Source of the DNA: Alphaproteobacteria bacterium
GTDB taxonomy: Bacteria; Pseudomonadota; Alphaproteobacteria; Rs-D84
NCBI GenBank assembly: GCA_017937735.1
Contig: JAGBCZ010000041.1
Coordinates: forward strand, 1 to 17,801
Reading direction: 5' to 3'
DNA: 17,801 nucleotides
Shown: one piece after another, positions 5,406 to 14,215 of the stretch
How the letters are laid out: every line of letters starts with the position of its first letter
How positions within the stretch are numbered: the stretch's first letter is position 1
Made by a program: the position numbers and the translations under genes
Notes under the pieces: generated by a model
Seen by the model: the letters and a program-made list of their open reading frames with translations, nothing else
What the model was told of the DNA's origin: nothing
Databases searched by the model: none

Positions 5406-7463
5406 TCACCAAGCTAATTCATCTCTCTCTATTCTGTCTCGCCTTTCTGACAAAACTTCGCCGTTATATTTAAACATAGCTGGCCCCTGTACGGTATTCC
5501 AATTGATGCCACGCTTATGCAACAACTCTTTTGCTAATGTACTTAAACGATACTCTGCCCCCTTGTATGAAACGGTATTTTCAGAAATTACTGTACAAGT
5601 TTCAGACTCATCCTTTATAAAAACCAAAGTTGCCCCATTAGGAATATCTAACATGTCAAAATTAAATCGACTACGAGATACCCGTGACAACTTTCTAGCT
5701 TTACGTGCATCCCTTTGTGCCTGAGCATATTGTTGCTGAACTTCTGGCGGCAAAGGATTCTCAGACAAAGAAGACTCTTGATATGGATAATGTTTTATAA
5801 TCCTATCAATCATTTGTTGAGTTCGGTTTTCTATGTCTGCTTTTGTCCATTCATTATAAGACAACAGTTCTTCATTTAATTTAATATGTCTTGTTTGTTC
5901 TAGTATTTGTTTCTTTTTGTCCCATTCGTCATTGCCCATTTGGCTATTATTAAGACTGGTTGCCAAGGTTAAATTGCCAATCAAACCGACATACTGATCA
6001 TACTCATCCTCTGGAACATATTTCTTCCAATAATCCGTCGCAGTCTGTGGCAACAAATGCTCTACACTTAAATTTGATAAATCAACCTGGGCAGAATTAT
6101 CAACCAATTCAAGCTTATCCAGAACAGAACGTGTACATTTTAAGACATAAGCATCGTTATGAGATAAAAAGTCTCTTAAATCCTGATCCGTTGGCATCTT
6201 CATTGCCGTAAATCTTGTTTCGTTTATTAAGAAATACTTTACATTATCCACGATATTTTCATATTTATCGCCTGTTGCTAGAATGACATGCCTTAAAAAA
6301 CCTGGAAAAAACCTTGTAATTTCGCTTGTGTCTCTTGCAACAAGCGCACGTCTGGTCAAATAAATATCTACAAGATCAATAATGGCATCCAGTGTTCTTG
6401 GTGATATTTTTTGTTCATCATAAAACTTGTACATCTCCATTAAAAATGGTGCAGGCATAACAGATGGATTCCGTCTAAAGAAACGTAATGCTGGCAAGGA
6501 TTTTACTGCATCCTCTTCTTGATACAGTGCCCAATAATAGCCCATGTACCGATTTATCTTTTCAAAGATTTCCTGCTTGCTTACTTCTTCATCGTCGCAC
6601 CATAATTTAAAGGCGCTATAAACTTCTTTCTTTTTTGGCAGATCGTACGTTTGATTTGCTAAAAATAATCTGAAAAACTCTTCTAGTTCTTTAGAATCTT
6701 CAACCTTCGCTTCTAATGGCTTCCAATATTTTTCGTACAAACGTTCTTGTTCAACATCTTCTTCTCCCATCAGCAAATAATTGCGTATAAGATCTGCCGC
6801 AGTCAACGGAGCCCCTTTTGAATTAATACTTTCAAAGATTTGCTGCGGGTCATCTGTATTCAACAACGGGATTGTAACTATGTATAGCTTCTGTAACGCA
6901 TCTAAAACTGCCTCTAGACTATAATCATCTGACAACCATTTGCCTATTCTATTTTTTATAGCAATATAATTTTTATAAACATTGGTATTTTGTTCTTCCG
7001 AGGTTATAGCCTTTAAATTTCCATCAACAATTTTGACATACACATTGTCATCAGACACCAGCGGCTTTAATTTCAATTTCATGGATGCATCTTCTATGTA
7101 TTTATTTATCAAATACATATCATCCAATTTTTCTGGGAATGCAGAATCATCGTTGTCCTGTTGGGCAATGTGCTTTAATGCATACAAGGTCAAAAATATC
7201 GTCGTTAAACGCTGCTGACCATCAACCACCTGATATTCATGATGATTAAAAGCACGGGGTAAATCTAAATATATTACTATACCAAAGAAGTGCGCAGAAC
7301 TTTCTTTATACAAAAGCCGTTCTGTATCATCTAAAAACACTTCTACTTCTTCTTTTGCTTTCCATGTATAATTACGCTGATATACAGGAATAACAAACTG
7401 ACACCCCATACTTTTTTGAATAAAATCTAATATTGATGTTCTCATTGGTGCTGGTGCATACAT
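5406..7463 (-). CDS. DUF262-DUF1524 GmrSD-like type IV restriction nuclease with RAMA-like C-terminus
   Basis: 685 aa; GGAGG five bases before the ATG fixes the start. The N-terminal DUF262 (ParB/GmrS-like NTPase) domain shows IPVYQRNYTW (25-34), VVDGQQRLTTIFL (79-91) and FESINSKGAPLTAADLIRN (210-228). The DUF1524 HNH nuclease (GmrD-like) shows the catalytic VEHLLPQ (467-473) and IGNLTL (495-500). Residues ~598-680 (from RFNFDMLDIPNGATLVF to LSERRDRIE) resemble the RAMA domain found with restriction systems and thought to sense modified DNA. Proteins with this fused GmrS+GmrD layout cut DNA carrying modified, for example glucosylated, cytosines. Here the likely role is defence against modified phage DNA. 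The enzyme is complete and sits 73 bp after the recombinase fragment, on the same strand. Confidence 0.93.
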   Translation of the reverse strand: MYAPAPMRTSILDFIQKSMGCQFVIPVYQRNYTWKAKEEVEVFLDDTERLLYKESSAHFFGIVIYLDLPRAFNHHEYQVVDGQQRLTTIFLTLYALKHIAQQDNDDSAFPEKLDDMYLINKYIEDASMKLKLKPLVSDDNVYVKIVDGNLKAITSEEQNTNVYKNYIAIKNRIGKWLSDDYSLEAVLDALQKLYIVTIPLLNTDDPQQIFESINSKGAPLTAADLIRNYLLMGEEDVEQERLYEKYWKPLEAKVEDSKELEEFFRLFLANQTYDLPKKKEVYSAFKLWCDDEEVSKQEIFEKINRYMGYYWALYQEEDAVKSLPALRFFRRNPSVMPAPFLMEMYKFYDEQKISPRTLDAIIDLVDIYLTRRALVARDTSEITRFFPGFLRHVILATGDKYENIVDNVKYFLINETRFTAMKMPTDQDLRDFLSHNDAYVLKCTRSVLDKLELVDNSAQVDLSNLSVEHLLPQTATDYWKKYVPEDEYDQYVGLIGNLTLATSLNNSQMGNDEWDKKKQILEQTRHIKLNEELLSYNEWTKADIENRTQQMIDRIIKHYPYQESSLSENPLPPEVQQQYAQAQRDARKARKLSRVSRSRFNFDMLDIPNGATLVFIKDESETCTVISENTVSYKGAEYRLSTLAKELLHKRGINWNTVQGPAMFKYNGEVLSERRDRIERDELAW

Positions 7464-7536
7464 CTATACCTCCGTTACTTTTCTTACATAGATGTTACCA
7501 GAGTCTCACAAAAAAACAACAACAAACAATAAATTC

Positions 7537-8079
7537 CTACCCCAATAATCCCAGCATTGAATTGGTGGCGCGTTGCATTGATTCACGGACAGGGGCACAG
7601 GATAATCTGGCATAGATTTGGGTGGCGGCGGTGGAACGATGCCCCAGCAACTGGCCGATGATGTGCAGGCTGGATCCGGTGATGGCCTGGTAACTGCCCA
7701 TTGTGCGGCGCAGGTCATGAATACGCAGGTTTTCAATATTCGCACGTTTCAGCAGTGCATTCCACGCACGTTTAGGCTCTTCGATATGGCCACTTTTGCT
7801 GGTGCTGCTGGGGAACAGCCACGGATTATCCCCGGCCGTTCTGTACATTTGTATCAGGATTTCACGGACCTGGTCCGTCATGGGTGTGTTAACCGTATCG
7901 CCATTCTTGGTATCAACAAATCGCACAATATCGTTTTTAAAATCTATGTCGCCCCAGCGTAGTGCCAAGATATTACTGCGACGTTGCCCTAAATATAGCG
8001 ATACGGATATAAATATCGATATATATCGACACTCACTCCAAACTAATCTAACTGGAAAAATAGACACTAATATATCCAT
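7537..8079 (-). pseudogene. Tyrosine recombinase (integrase), C-terminal catalytic half only
   Basis: The 180-codon frame has recognisable phage-integrase sequence only from about residue 28 (near 7998) on. Catalytic residues are present: Arg33 in GQRRSNILALRW, His121 and Arg124 in HDLRRT, His147 in LGHRST, and Tyr156 in IYARL. The entire N-terminal DNA-binding domain (~200 aa in relatives) is missing. The first ~27 codons look like read-back into the neighbouring intergenic DNA. The fragment is clearly more GC-rich than the restriction-modification genes beside it. The break point falls next to the RM pair, so insertion or recombination of that module probably truncated it. No start with a ribosome site is visible and I see no tRNA or obvious att core nearby. 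Confidence 0.88.
8016..8029. promoter_or_regulatory. 14-bp perfect palindrome TCGATATATATCGA at the integrase/RM junction
   Basis: A perfect dyad within a GATAT-rich patch (7994-8029), between the integrase break and the methyltransferase promoter. It may be an operator for the RM unit or a scar of the insertion; no controller (C) protein is encoded nearby. Confidence 0.35.
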
Positions 8080-8118
8080 ACATATTGTTTACAATTTTTA
8101 ACATTAAATTTTAATATC

Positions 8119-8147
8119 TTGATTCTGATGATTGTTTGTGTCATATT
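8119..8147 (+). promoter_or_regulatory. Promoter of the restriction-modification operon
   Basis: -35 TTGATT (8119-8124), 17-bp spacer, -10-like CATATT (8142-8147). It gives a ~24-nt leader with TAAGGA before the ATG at 8178. Confidence 0.45.
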
Positions 8148-8177
8148 TTGACTATTGTTAGGTAAGGATTTATTTTT

Positions 8178-9431
8178 ATGGCCACAAAAAAACTTCGTGT
8201 TTTGTCGCTTTTTTCTGGTTGTGGAGGCATGGATTTAGGACTCGAAGGTGGTTTTGAAATACCTTCTTCTTGTTATAATAAAAAAATGCACCCAGACTGG
8301 CTTCCAACCAGTTCTAAAAAGGGATTTATTAAATTAAGGAAAACTTGTTTTGACACTGTTTTCGCTAATGACATCAGAAAGGATGCAAAATCTGCGTGGG
8401 TAAAATATTTTAAAAAGCATGATAAAAACATTTACCATATTACAAGTATTGTTGATTTGGTCAAGGCAGCCCAAAAAGGCGAATATACATTTCCTGAAAA
8501 TATTGATGTTGTGACTGGGGGCTTCCCGTGCCAAGATTTCTCTGTTGCTGGAAAAAGGAAAGGATTTTGTTCTGACAAATCGCATAATGGCGACAAATCT
8601 GTAACATGTATAAACATAAAAGAAAGTCGGGGTTCACTATATTTGTGGATGAAAGATGTAATATCAATTGTCCAACCCAAATTATTTATTGCTGAAAATG
8701 TAAAAGGTTTAACAAATCTTGCTGATGCAAAACAAATAATAGAACGAGATTTTAGTTCTACTTGCCATGATGGATACTTGGTTGTTAATGCCAAAGTATT
8801 GTACGCTCCTGATTATGGTATACCACAGTCTCGTGAACGCGTGATCTTTTTAGGATTTAAGAAATCTGCACTAAGATCAGAGGCTTTGGTGGAATTATCT
8901 AAATCAACGATAAGTAATTTGTATAATCCATACCCAATCAAAACACATAGTTGCACCCCAAATATAGATCAATTACCGATTGTTACAACAAGTCAGGTTT
9001 TATTTGATTTACCTGAACCTGAAGAATCCGAAGATCTAGATCAACAAGTTTTTTCAAAAGCAAAATATATGGGTAAACACTGCCAGGGACAAAATGAAAT
9101 TAAATGGGATCATGTTGCTCCAACTATTCGTTCTGAACATCATGGCAACATTGAATTTAGGCGTCTTAGCGAAGAACATGGTGGCACACACATAAACGAA
9201 TTAAGAAGTGGCAAAAAAGAACGTCGATTAACAATTAGAGAATGTGCGCGAATTCAAACATTTCCAGATGATTATCATTTTATTTCTAAAAAAGATAATG
9301 ACCTTCCTCCTGTTTCTGGTTCACAAGCCTATCAACTTATTGGCAATGCCGTTCCACCATATTTAGCATACAATTTAGCAAAACGGCTTGAAAAAAACTG
9401 GGACTTGTACTTCAAAGGAGACGATGAGTGA
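8178..9431 (+). CDS. DNA (cytosine-5-)-methyltransferase of a type II restriction-modification system
   Basis: 417 aa with the ordered C5-methyltransferase motifs. Motif I LSLFSGCGGMDLGLEGGF (9-26) binds AdoMet. Motif IV is GGFPCQDFS (114-122) with catalytic Cys118; motif VI AENV (172-175); motif VIII QSRERV (217-222). Motifs IX/X include RRLTIRECARIQTFPDDY and QAYQLIGNAVPPYLAYNLAK near the C-terminus. The target-recognition region lies between motifs VIII and IX (~230-340), so the site cannot be read from sequence. It methylates host DNA to protect it from the endonuclease encoded by the overlapping next gene. AT-rich composition contrasts with the adjoining integrase, consistent with transfer. 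Confidence 0.96.
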   Translation: MATKKLRVLSLFSGCGGMDLGLEGGFEIPSSCYNKKMHPDWLPTSSKKGFIKLRKTCFDTVFANDIRKDAKSAWVKYFKKHDKNIYHITSIVDLVKAAQKGEYTFPENIDVVTGGFPCQDFSVAGKRKGFCSDKSHNGDKSVTCINIKESRGSLYLWMKDVISIVQPKLFIAENVKGLTNLADAKQIIERDFSSTCHDGYLVVNAKVLYAPDYGIPQSRERVIFLGFKKSALRSEALVELSKSTISNLYNPYPIKTHSCTPNIDQLPIVTTSQVLFDLPEPEESEDLDQQVFSKAKYMGKHCQGQNEIKWDHVAPTIRSEHHGNIEFRRLSEEHGGTHINELRSGKKERRLTIRECARIQTFPDDYHFISKKDNDLPPVSGSQAYQLIGNAVPPYLAYNLAKRLEKNWDLYFKGDDE

Positions 9432-10465
9432 TAATTTCGTATAACAGAAAACCAACAAACACAGAATTTGAATCATTAATCGCAAAAGCTACAAATGTTT
9501 TGAATACCGAAGCAAAACGTAATAGTGCTTATTTCCTTACTAGAACGGCACAAAAATTAGAAGATGATGTAGTTGTAGCACTAAATAAAGCGGCCGTTGG
9601 TTCCCCATTTGAAGGTTCTATTCAAAAAATTTCGGGACAATATTTTCCCGACATTATTGTCGGTCGTTATTTCGGCATTGAAGTAAAAAGTTCAAAGGAT
9701 GAACATTGGACAACTCTCGGGGGAAGCATTAACGAATCTACGAGAATTCAAGATATAGAGCGTATTTTCTTAACATTTGGCAAATTAACCACCCCTGTTG
9801 AATTTATAAGCCGTCCCTATCAGGATTGCTTGTCAGATATTGTTGTTACTCACTACCCCAGATATAAAATTAACATGAAGCTAGAACCTGGCGAAACAAT
9901 TTTTGATAAAATGAATATTGCTTATGACGATCTCAGACAAAAGGATAATCCTGTAAAAGACGTTATTCTGTATTACAAACGACTGCTTAAATCGGGTGAA
10001 CGTCTGTGGTGGCTTGATCTTGGGAATGACGAAGCGCCAAATGAGATAGTTGCTTCAACCTCTGCCAGAGTTCGTCTATGGAAAACATTATCTTCAGAAG
10101 AGAAACAAAACTTTATCATTAATGCGTATACTCTATTTCCTGAGATTGTTGGAAATGCCCCAGATAAATACGATAATTTTTCCCTGTGGTTAGTATCAAA
10201 CTATGGCATTGTTTCAACTTCTATGCGCGATTCTTTTTCTGCTGGGGGAAGAGTTAAAGTTTCTATACGGAACCAAATATACGATTTGTCTCGCACAGTT
10301 TACAATCTATACTTGAATAAGGATATTATTAAACACAAACTTGCGTCTATTCCTGAGCTTGTATTAAAAGATCTCTGGAAAGTTCCTGCAATTCATCCTG
10401 ATCGTTTTGGACAATGGCTTGCAATTGTTACAAGCATAAACCCTGAGTGTGGATGCTTAGCCTAA
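9428..10465 (+). CDS. Type II restriction endonuclease, PD-(D/E)XK fold
   Basis: 345 aa from a GTG start that overlaps the methyltransferase stop (GTGA). AAAGGAG seven bases upstream supports it, and the arrangement implies translational coupling. The nuclease core is QYFPDIIVGRYFGIEVKSSK (71-90): Asp75 and the ExK pair Glu85/Lys87 form the PD-(D/E)XK metal site, followed by a conserved-looking GGSINESTR. The rest is helical with no other domain. The partner methyltransferase makes the substrate assignment (unmodified double-stranded DNA) secure as a class, but the recognition sequence is unknown. I do not recognise a characterised isoschizomer. A weak hairpin, AATACC-TTTT-GGTATT, follows at 10474-10489. 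Confidence 0.92.
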   Translation: MIISYNRKPTNTEFESLIAKATNVLNTEAKRNSAYFLTRTAQKLEDDVVVALNKAAVGSPFEGSIQKISGQYFPDIIVGRYFGIEVKSSKDEHWTTLGGSINESTRIQDIERIFLTFGKLTTPVEFISRPYQDCLSDIVVTHYPRYKINMKLEPGETIFDKMNIAYDDLRQKDNPVKDVILYYKRLLKSGERLWWLDLGNDEAPNEIVASTSARVRLWKTLSSEEKQNFIINAYTLFPEIVGNAPDKYDNFSLWLVSNYGIVSTSMRDSFSAGGRVKVSIRNQIYDLSRTVYNLYLNKDIIKHKLASIPELVLKDLWKVPAIHPDRFGQWLAIVTSINPECGCLA

Positions 10466-10473
10466 ATAATAGC

Positions 10474-10489
10474 AATACCTTTTGGTATT
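10474..10489 (+). terminator. Weak hairpin after the RM operon
   Basis: AATACC (10474-10479) pairs with GGTATT (10484-10489) with loop TTTT. There is no strong U tract, so termination is uncertain. Confidence 0.3.
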
Positions 10490-10511
10490 TAAGTCTCTCT
10501 ATCCAAAAAAC

Positions 10512-10546
10512 TGTGATGCAAAGTGAGGTTGCATGTGGTATAATTT
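10512..10546 (+). promoter_or_regulatory. Subtilase promoter with ATGCAA-N7-TTGCAT operator-like dyad
   Basis: Extended -10 TGGTATAAT (TATAAT 10539-10544) with no good -35. Directly upstream is the dyad ATGCAA (10516-10521) / TTGCAT (10529-10534). The 35-bp element recurs at 14818-14852 before the ASCH gene with 33 of 35 bases identical. A shortened relative lacking the dyad drives the first S41 gene. Confidence 0.7.
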
Positions 10547-10568
10547 ATGGGAAAGAAAGGATTTTGGT

Positions 10569-11894
10569 ATGCAAGATTTTTTAACAGTATTTAAGAAAAA
10601 CGATGGAGCAAAACCGATTGCACAAAATTTCATTCGGGTTCCAGACTTTAACGACAAAACGCATGAATTAGAGGCACACTCTTTCGTACTATATGGCGAT
10701 GCATCTGAGGTTGATCTTTCAAACGCTGGCGATATGTTACCATGCATACGTTTTAACAGCAAAACAAAATTTCCGTCCACCGATAAAATGCCAGACGGTT
10801 TTAATCCGCAACAGGTATTAGAAAACGGAAAAGCACCAGGTCTGAACATTGCTGATTTGCACACAATGGGAATTACAGGAAAAGGTATAACCGTTGCGAT
10901 TATAGACCAACCGTTAAATACAGAACACATCGAGATAAAAGACAACATAGTTCACTATGAATCCGCAGGTTATCCTGAACATATAGAAGCACAGTTTCAT
11001 GGAACAGCCGTATCAAGCTTATTGGCTGGAAAAACTGTTGGTGTTGCCCCAGATGCAAAAATTGTTTATTTTGCGGCAAACAATACAAAAAAAACAAGAA
11101 CACTTGCAAATAAAGAATTTCAAAAGATATTGCGACAACACTTTCCAAAAAACATAAATTTTGAAGAAACAATAAAGGATATACTTGATGGCAGGCATCA
11201 AACAGATGCAGAGTTTAGGTATAAAATAAACCAAATTATCGAAACTTTACCACCAGATATAAAAGAACAAGCGCTTTCTGTAAAAACTGAGATAGACTTT
11301 ACCCACAGAGCCAATGCACTGCGCAAAATCTTGTTTATGAATGCCAGATTACCGCAAGATAAAAAAATATCGGCTGTATCAATCAGTTGGGGAATGTTAG
11401 GCACAGACCCAGAAAGCACAAAACTGATAAAAAAATTAATTGAAAGCGGTGTAATGGTTTTAACAACAGACTCTCATCGTTTTTATGGGAACAAAGCAGC
11501 ATTTACAACAATAGATAGAAACATGAATTCAGATCCTAACGACATAAAATCTTATGAAGCAGGATTTTGGAAAGCAAATAAAGATAAATGGCACGAACGC
11601 TTGTTAGTTCCTGCTGGCGGTCGTACAATTGCCGGTTACTTAGACTATGATGATTACATATATTGTGGTGCAAATGGGGGAATGTCATGGTCAACACCGT
11701 ATTTAGTTGGGGTTTATGCATTAGCTAAACAAATTGCACCAAACCTGACACCGCATCGCTTTTTTGAGATTGCACAACAAACCGCTGTATCAAACGGTAA
11801 AACAGGCAACAATAAAATTGTTCAACCACAAAGGATAATTCAACACCTGCAAAATGAGATGTTTTTACAACAACAAAACACACCAGACAGGTAA
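10569..11894 (+). CDS. Subtilisin-like serine peptidase (S8), apparently cytoplasmic
   Basis: 441 aa. The ATG at 10569 is preceded by AAGGA at a good distance; the in-frame ATG at 10533 lies inside the promoter. The catalytic triad is recognisable: Asp113 in ITVAIIDQP, His144 in FHGTAVSSLLAG, and Ser373 in GGMSWSTPYLVG (family GTSMATP). Between the His block and VSISWG (~271) lies a ~100-residue charged helical insertion (~173-265). Where S8 enzymes usually have the oxyanion-hole Asn (AAGN), this protein has LTTDSHRF (298-305), so that residue may be changed. There is no signal peptide, and residues 1-95 form a leader region that could be a propeptide or regulatory domain. It stands at the head of a cluster with two S41 peptidases. 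Confidence 0.92.
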   Translation: MQDFLTVFKKNDGAKPIAQNFIRVPDFNDKTHELEAHSFVLYGDASEVDLSNAGDMLPCIRFNSKTKFPSTDKMPDGFNPQQVLENGKAPGLNIADLHTMGITGKGITVAIIDQPLNTEHIEIKDNIVHYESAGYPEHIEAQFHGTAVSSLLAGKTVGVAPDAKIVYFAANNTKKTRTLANKEFQKILRQHFPKNINFEETIKDILDGRHQTDAEFRYKINQIIETLPPDIKEQALSVKTEIDFTHRANALRKILFMNARLPQDKKISAVSISWGMLGTDPESTKLIKKLIESGVMVLTTDSHRFYGNKAAFTTIDRNMNSDPNDIKSYEAGFWKANKDKWHERLLVPAGGRTIAGYLDYDDYIYCGANGGMSWSTPYLVGVYALAKQIAPNLTPHRFFEIAQQTAVSNGKTGNNKIVQPQRIIQHLQNEMFLQQQNTPDR

Positions 11895-11898
11895 AAAA

Positions 11899-11922
11899 CT
11901 GTGATTCGGTGTGGTATAATTT
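11899..11922 (+). promoter_or_regulatory. Promoter of the S41 pair
   Basis: Extended -10 TGGTATAAT (TATAAT 11915-11920). Flanks AAAAAACTGTGAT and GTGTGGTATAATTTATGGG match those of the subtilase promoter, with the intervening ATGCAA dyad missing. AAGGGG six bases before the ATG at 11942 is the ribosome site. Confidence 0.6.
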
Positions 11923-11941
11923 ATGGGGCTAAGGGGTAATT

Positions 11942-13030
11942 ATGCAAACATTAGAAAACCTGGAACAGAAATTTTTATCTGCCGTACCAATAAAGCCTTT
12001 TGAATTAGGCGACATTCATGCATCAATAAATTCAGATAAAAAATTATCCCCAGAACAAGCAAGGCACGATATTGCAACGCTGGCACAGATGTTTATAAAT
12101 GCCTATGGCGGATGGCCATTTTATCCAAAATTATTGCGGTTGCGCATACTGAATAAACTGAACAGAATTTATGACAAAGTCACACACCCTATAACCACAT
12201 CTGAATTGTTTGCACAATTAAAACCAATAATTGAAATTATGCCAGATAATCATCTGTGGATTAAACTGGGCGATAATTTGGCAAAATATCCACGCAGTCC
12301 ACGTATTGATGTTGGGGTAAATCTGGCTGTAACGCATGGTGGCGGTAAAAAATATTATATCGACAAAATAGACAATATTGGTGTGATTGCTTTTTCAAAA
12401 TGCTTTGCACCAGACGACAAAGAAAACTTGGAACAGTTCCGCAATCGTATTCGTGATGTTATGGGTGGCACATGCGCAATAATCATAGATTTGCGCGACA
12501 ATGGTGGTGGCAGTCCGCTGATTATTTCTATGCTTGCAGACGAAATTATGGGGCCGGTTGGCATTCCGCGCACAAAATGTATGTGGTCGCGCACCACGCC
12601 CCAGGCACAAGAATTATATCAATATTCTACACTGTCGCGCGACCATATAGACAAAACAGTTGACCCAACAATTGTGGCGGATAACACCAAATTCAAATTG
12701 CCAACTGATTACAGCCCAGTATATGACCGTCCAATTTATATTTTACAAAATAACAAAACCGCATCATCGGCAGAACATTTGCAGGTGCAATTACGATATC
12801 ACCCGCAAATGCAAATTGTTGGTTCAAATTCATCGGGGTGTATGCAATATACCAACTATCAAACACTGAAATTAGGTCATTCTGGTATTCTGATTCAATT
12901 AGCCAGTGTATATGCCGAATTCTTTGGAATAAAACACTTTGAAACACATGGGTTTACACCCGATATAAAATGTCCAGATGGCACTGATGCATTTGCCGTT
13001 GCAATGGCCCAGATTGACATAAAAAAATAA
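11942..13030 (+). CDS. S41 family peptidase, first of two tandem paralogues
   Basis: 362 aa, no signal peptide and no visible PDZ domain. The N-terminal half carries the shared block LSPEQARHDIATLAQMF...GGWPF (35-60). The C-terminal half is the S41 catalytic core: IIIDLRDNGGG (180-190), NKTASSAEHL (271-280) with Ser275 aligned to the nucleophile, GSNSSG (295-299), and a C-terminal GFTPDIKCPDGTDAFAVAMA shared with its neighbour. S41 (tail-specific/tricorn-like) enzymes cleave unstructured C-terminal regions and are usually exported; the lack of a signal suggests an intracellular substrate. A 25-nt gap to the paralogue, with its own AAAGGAAAG, indicates one operon. Confidence 0.9.
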   Translation: MQTLENLEQKFLSAVPIKPFELGDIHASINSDKKLSPEQARHDIATLAQMFINAYGGWPFYPKLLRLRILNKLNRIYDKVTHPITTSELFAQLKPIIEIMPDNHLWIKLGDNLAKYPRSPRIDVGVNLAVTHGGGKKYYIDKIDNIGVIAFSKCFAPDDKENLEQFRNRIRDVMGGTCAIIIDLRDNGGGSPLIISMLADEIMGPVGIPRTKCMWSRTTPQAQELYQYSTLSRDHIDKTVDPTIVADNTKFKLPTDYSPVYDRPIYILQNNKTASSAEHLQVQLRYHPQMQIVGSNSSGCMQYTNYQTLKLGHSGILIQLASVYAEFFGIKHFETHGFTPDIKCPDGTDAFAVAMAQIDIKK

Positions 13031-13055
13031 AACGATCAGACACAAAGGAAAGACA

Positions 13056-14189
13056 ATGACCAAGATACCAACAGTCAGAGAAATGGAAGAATTATTACTG
13101 CGTGATTCCAAAACGGCAGATTTGATTGATGGTCGTAATGCCAAATCAAAATCGCCAGACACAAAACTGACTGCGGACCAAGTTCGACATGAAGTATCAG
13201 TCTTTGCGCGAGTGTTAATAAATATATATTGTGGTTGGCCTTTTCATAACGAGGTACTGAAACGCAAAATCTTGAAGACGTTGGTTGATATTCACAGAAA
13301 CACAAAAGATATGACATCGGCAGAACTGCTGGAACAACTGCGCCCTGCGATTGAGATTATACCCGACAATCATATAAATTTACGTATGCTTGGATACGAT
13401 ATGGGTGTCCGAACCACACTGCGCAAACCAAGACCAAATGTCGGGAAAAATATTGCAAGCGGTAAAAAATTCCATACCGAACAACGTAGCGACATTGGAA
13501 TTATAGCAGTACCAACACTATCTGGATGGACAGATGATGAACAGCAAATATTTGAGGAACAGTGGCGCACAATTCTGCCACGGTCAGAAATACTTATCAT
13601 CGACCTGCGCGGTAATGGTGGTGGCAATAGTAAACCTTTGTCCGACATGGCAGATTATATTTTAGGCGATGAAAACTTTCCATTTGCACGCAGACAATAT
13701 ATTCGCAACAACCCAGATGCCAATGCTGTCAAAAAACTATATAGGCAATCAATCGGCACCAAATTTAATATTAAATCAACGACAGATCCCATTATTTACG
13801 AAGACAACAGTAACGATGATATATTACCAAAGTTTGATGCAACACGTGCAGGTTTTAATGGACCAATTTATATACTGATAGACAGTGGTGTAATGTCATC
13901 AGGAGAACTGATATGCACCCTGTTACGCAACCATCCAAAGGCAAAGTTTATCGGAACAAACACACGTGGTGGCGAAGTGTATGGCTATAACTATGCATAC
14001 ATATTATTACCACATTCACATATACGGTTTAATGTCGGCTGTGTATATCGTGAATTATTTACAGAAAACTTTGAATTAAACGGATACGAACCCGACATCA
14101 AATGCCTTGATGGCACCGATGCATTTGCGGTTGTAATGGCCGAGATTGAAAAAGGCAGAACAATGCAAACTCCGATACTAGAAAGATAA
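13056..14189 (+). CDS. S41 family peptidase, second tandem paralogue
   Basis: 377 aa, same architecture as the preceding gene: LTADQVRHEVSVFARVL...CGWPF (38-63), IIPDNHINLRMLG (101-113), IIDLRGNGGG (181-190), SGVMSSGELI (277-286) with Ser281 in the nucleophile position, GTNTRGG (300-306), and C-terminal GYEPDIKCLDGTDAFAVVMA. It is collinear with the first copy throughout but diverged, so it is an old duplication with both copies kept; TAS-SAE is VMS-SGE here. There is no signal peptide or PDZ domain. The tail after GTDAFAV is longer (ends in TPILER). Paralogue retention suggests a heteromeric enzyme or two substrates. Confidence 0.9.
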   Translation: MTKIPTVREMEELLLRDSKTADLIDGRNAKSKSPDTKLTADQVRHEVSVFARVLINIYCGWPFHNEVLKRKILKTLVDIHRNTKDMTSAELLEQLRPAIEIIPDNHINLRMLGYDMGVRTTLRKPRPNVGKNIASGKKFHTEQRSDIGIIAVPTLSGWTDDEQQIFEEQWRTILPRSEILIIDLRGNGGGNSKPLSDMADYILGDENFPFARRQYIRNNPDANAVKKLYRQSIGTKFNIKSTTDPIIYEDNSNDDILPKFDATRAGFNGPIYILIDSGVMSSGELICTLLRNHPKAKFIGTNTRGGEVYGYNYAYILLPHSHIRFNVGCVYRELFTENFELNGYEPDIKCLDGTDAFAVVMAEIEKGRTMQTPILER

Positions 14190-14194
14190 AAAAT

Positions 14195-14215
14195 CCGCCC
14201 ATCTGGGCGGTGTTT
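14195..14215. terminator. Bidirectional terminator between S41 and GNAT genes
   Basis: CCGCCC (14195-14200) / GGGCGG (14205-14210), loop ATCT. Plus-strand tail TGTTTTA; minus-strand tail ATTTTTTATC. It serves the two convergent transcripts. Confidence 0.8.

Noticed and set aside
7464..8177. tRNA gene or att core for the integrase
   Set aside because: No cloverleaf or tRNA 3' end could be found near the fragment.
10533..10568. Upstream ATG for the subtilase
   Set aside because: It lies within the promoter, before the TATAAT; the ATG at 10569 has the ribosome site.
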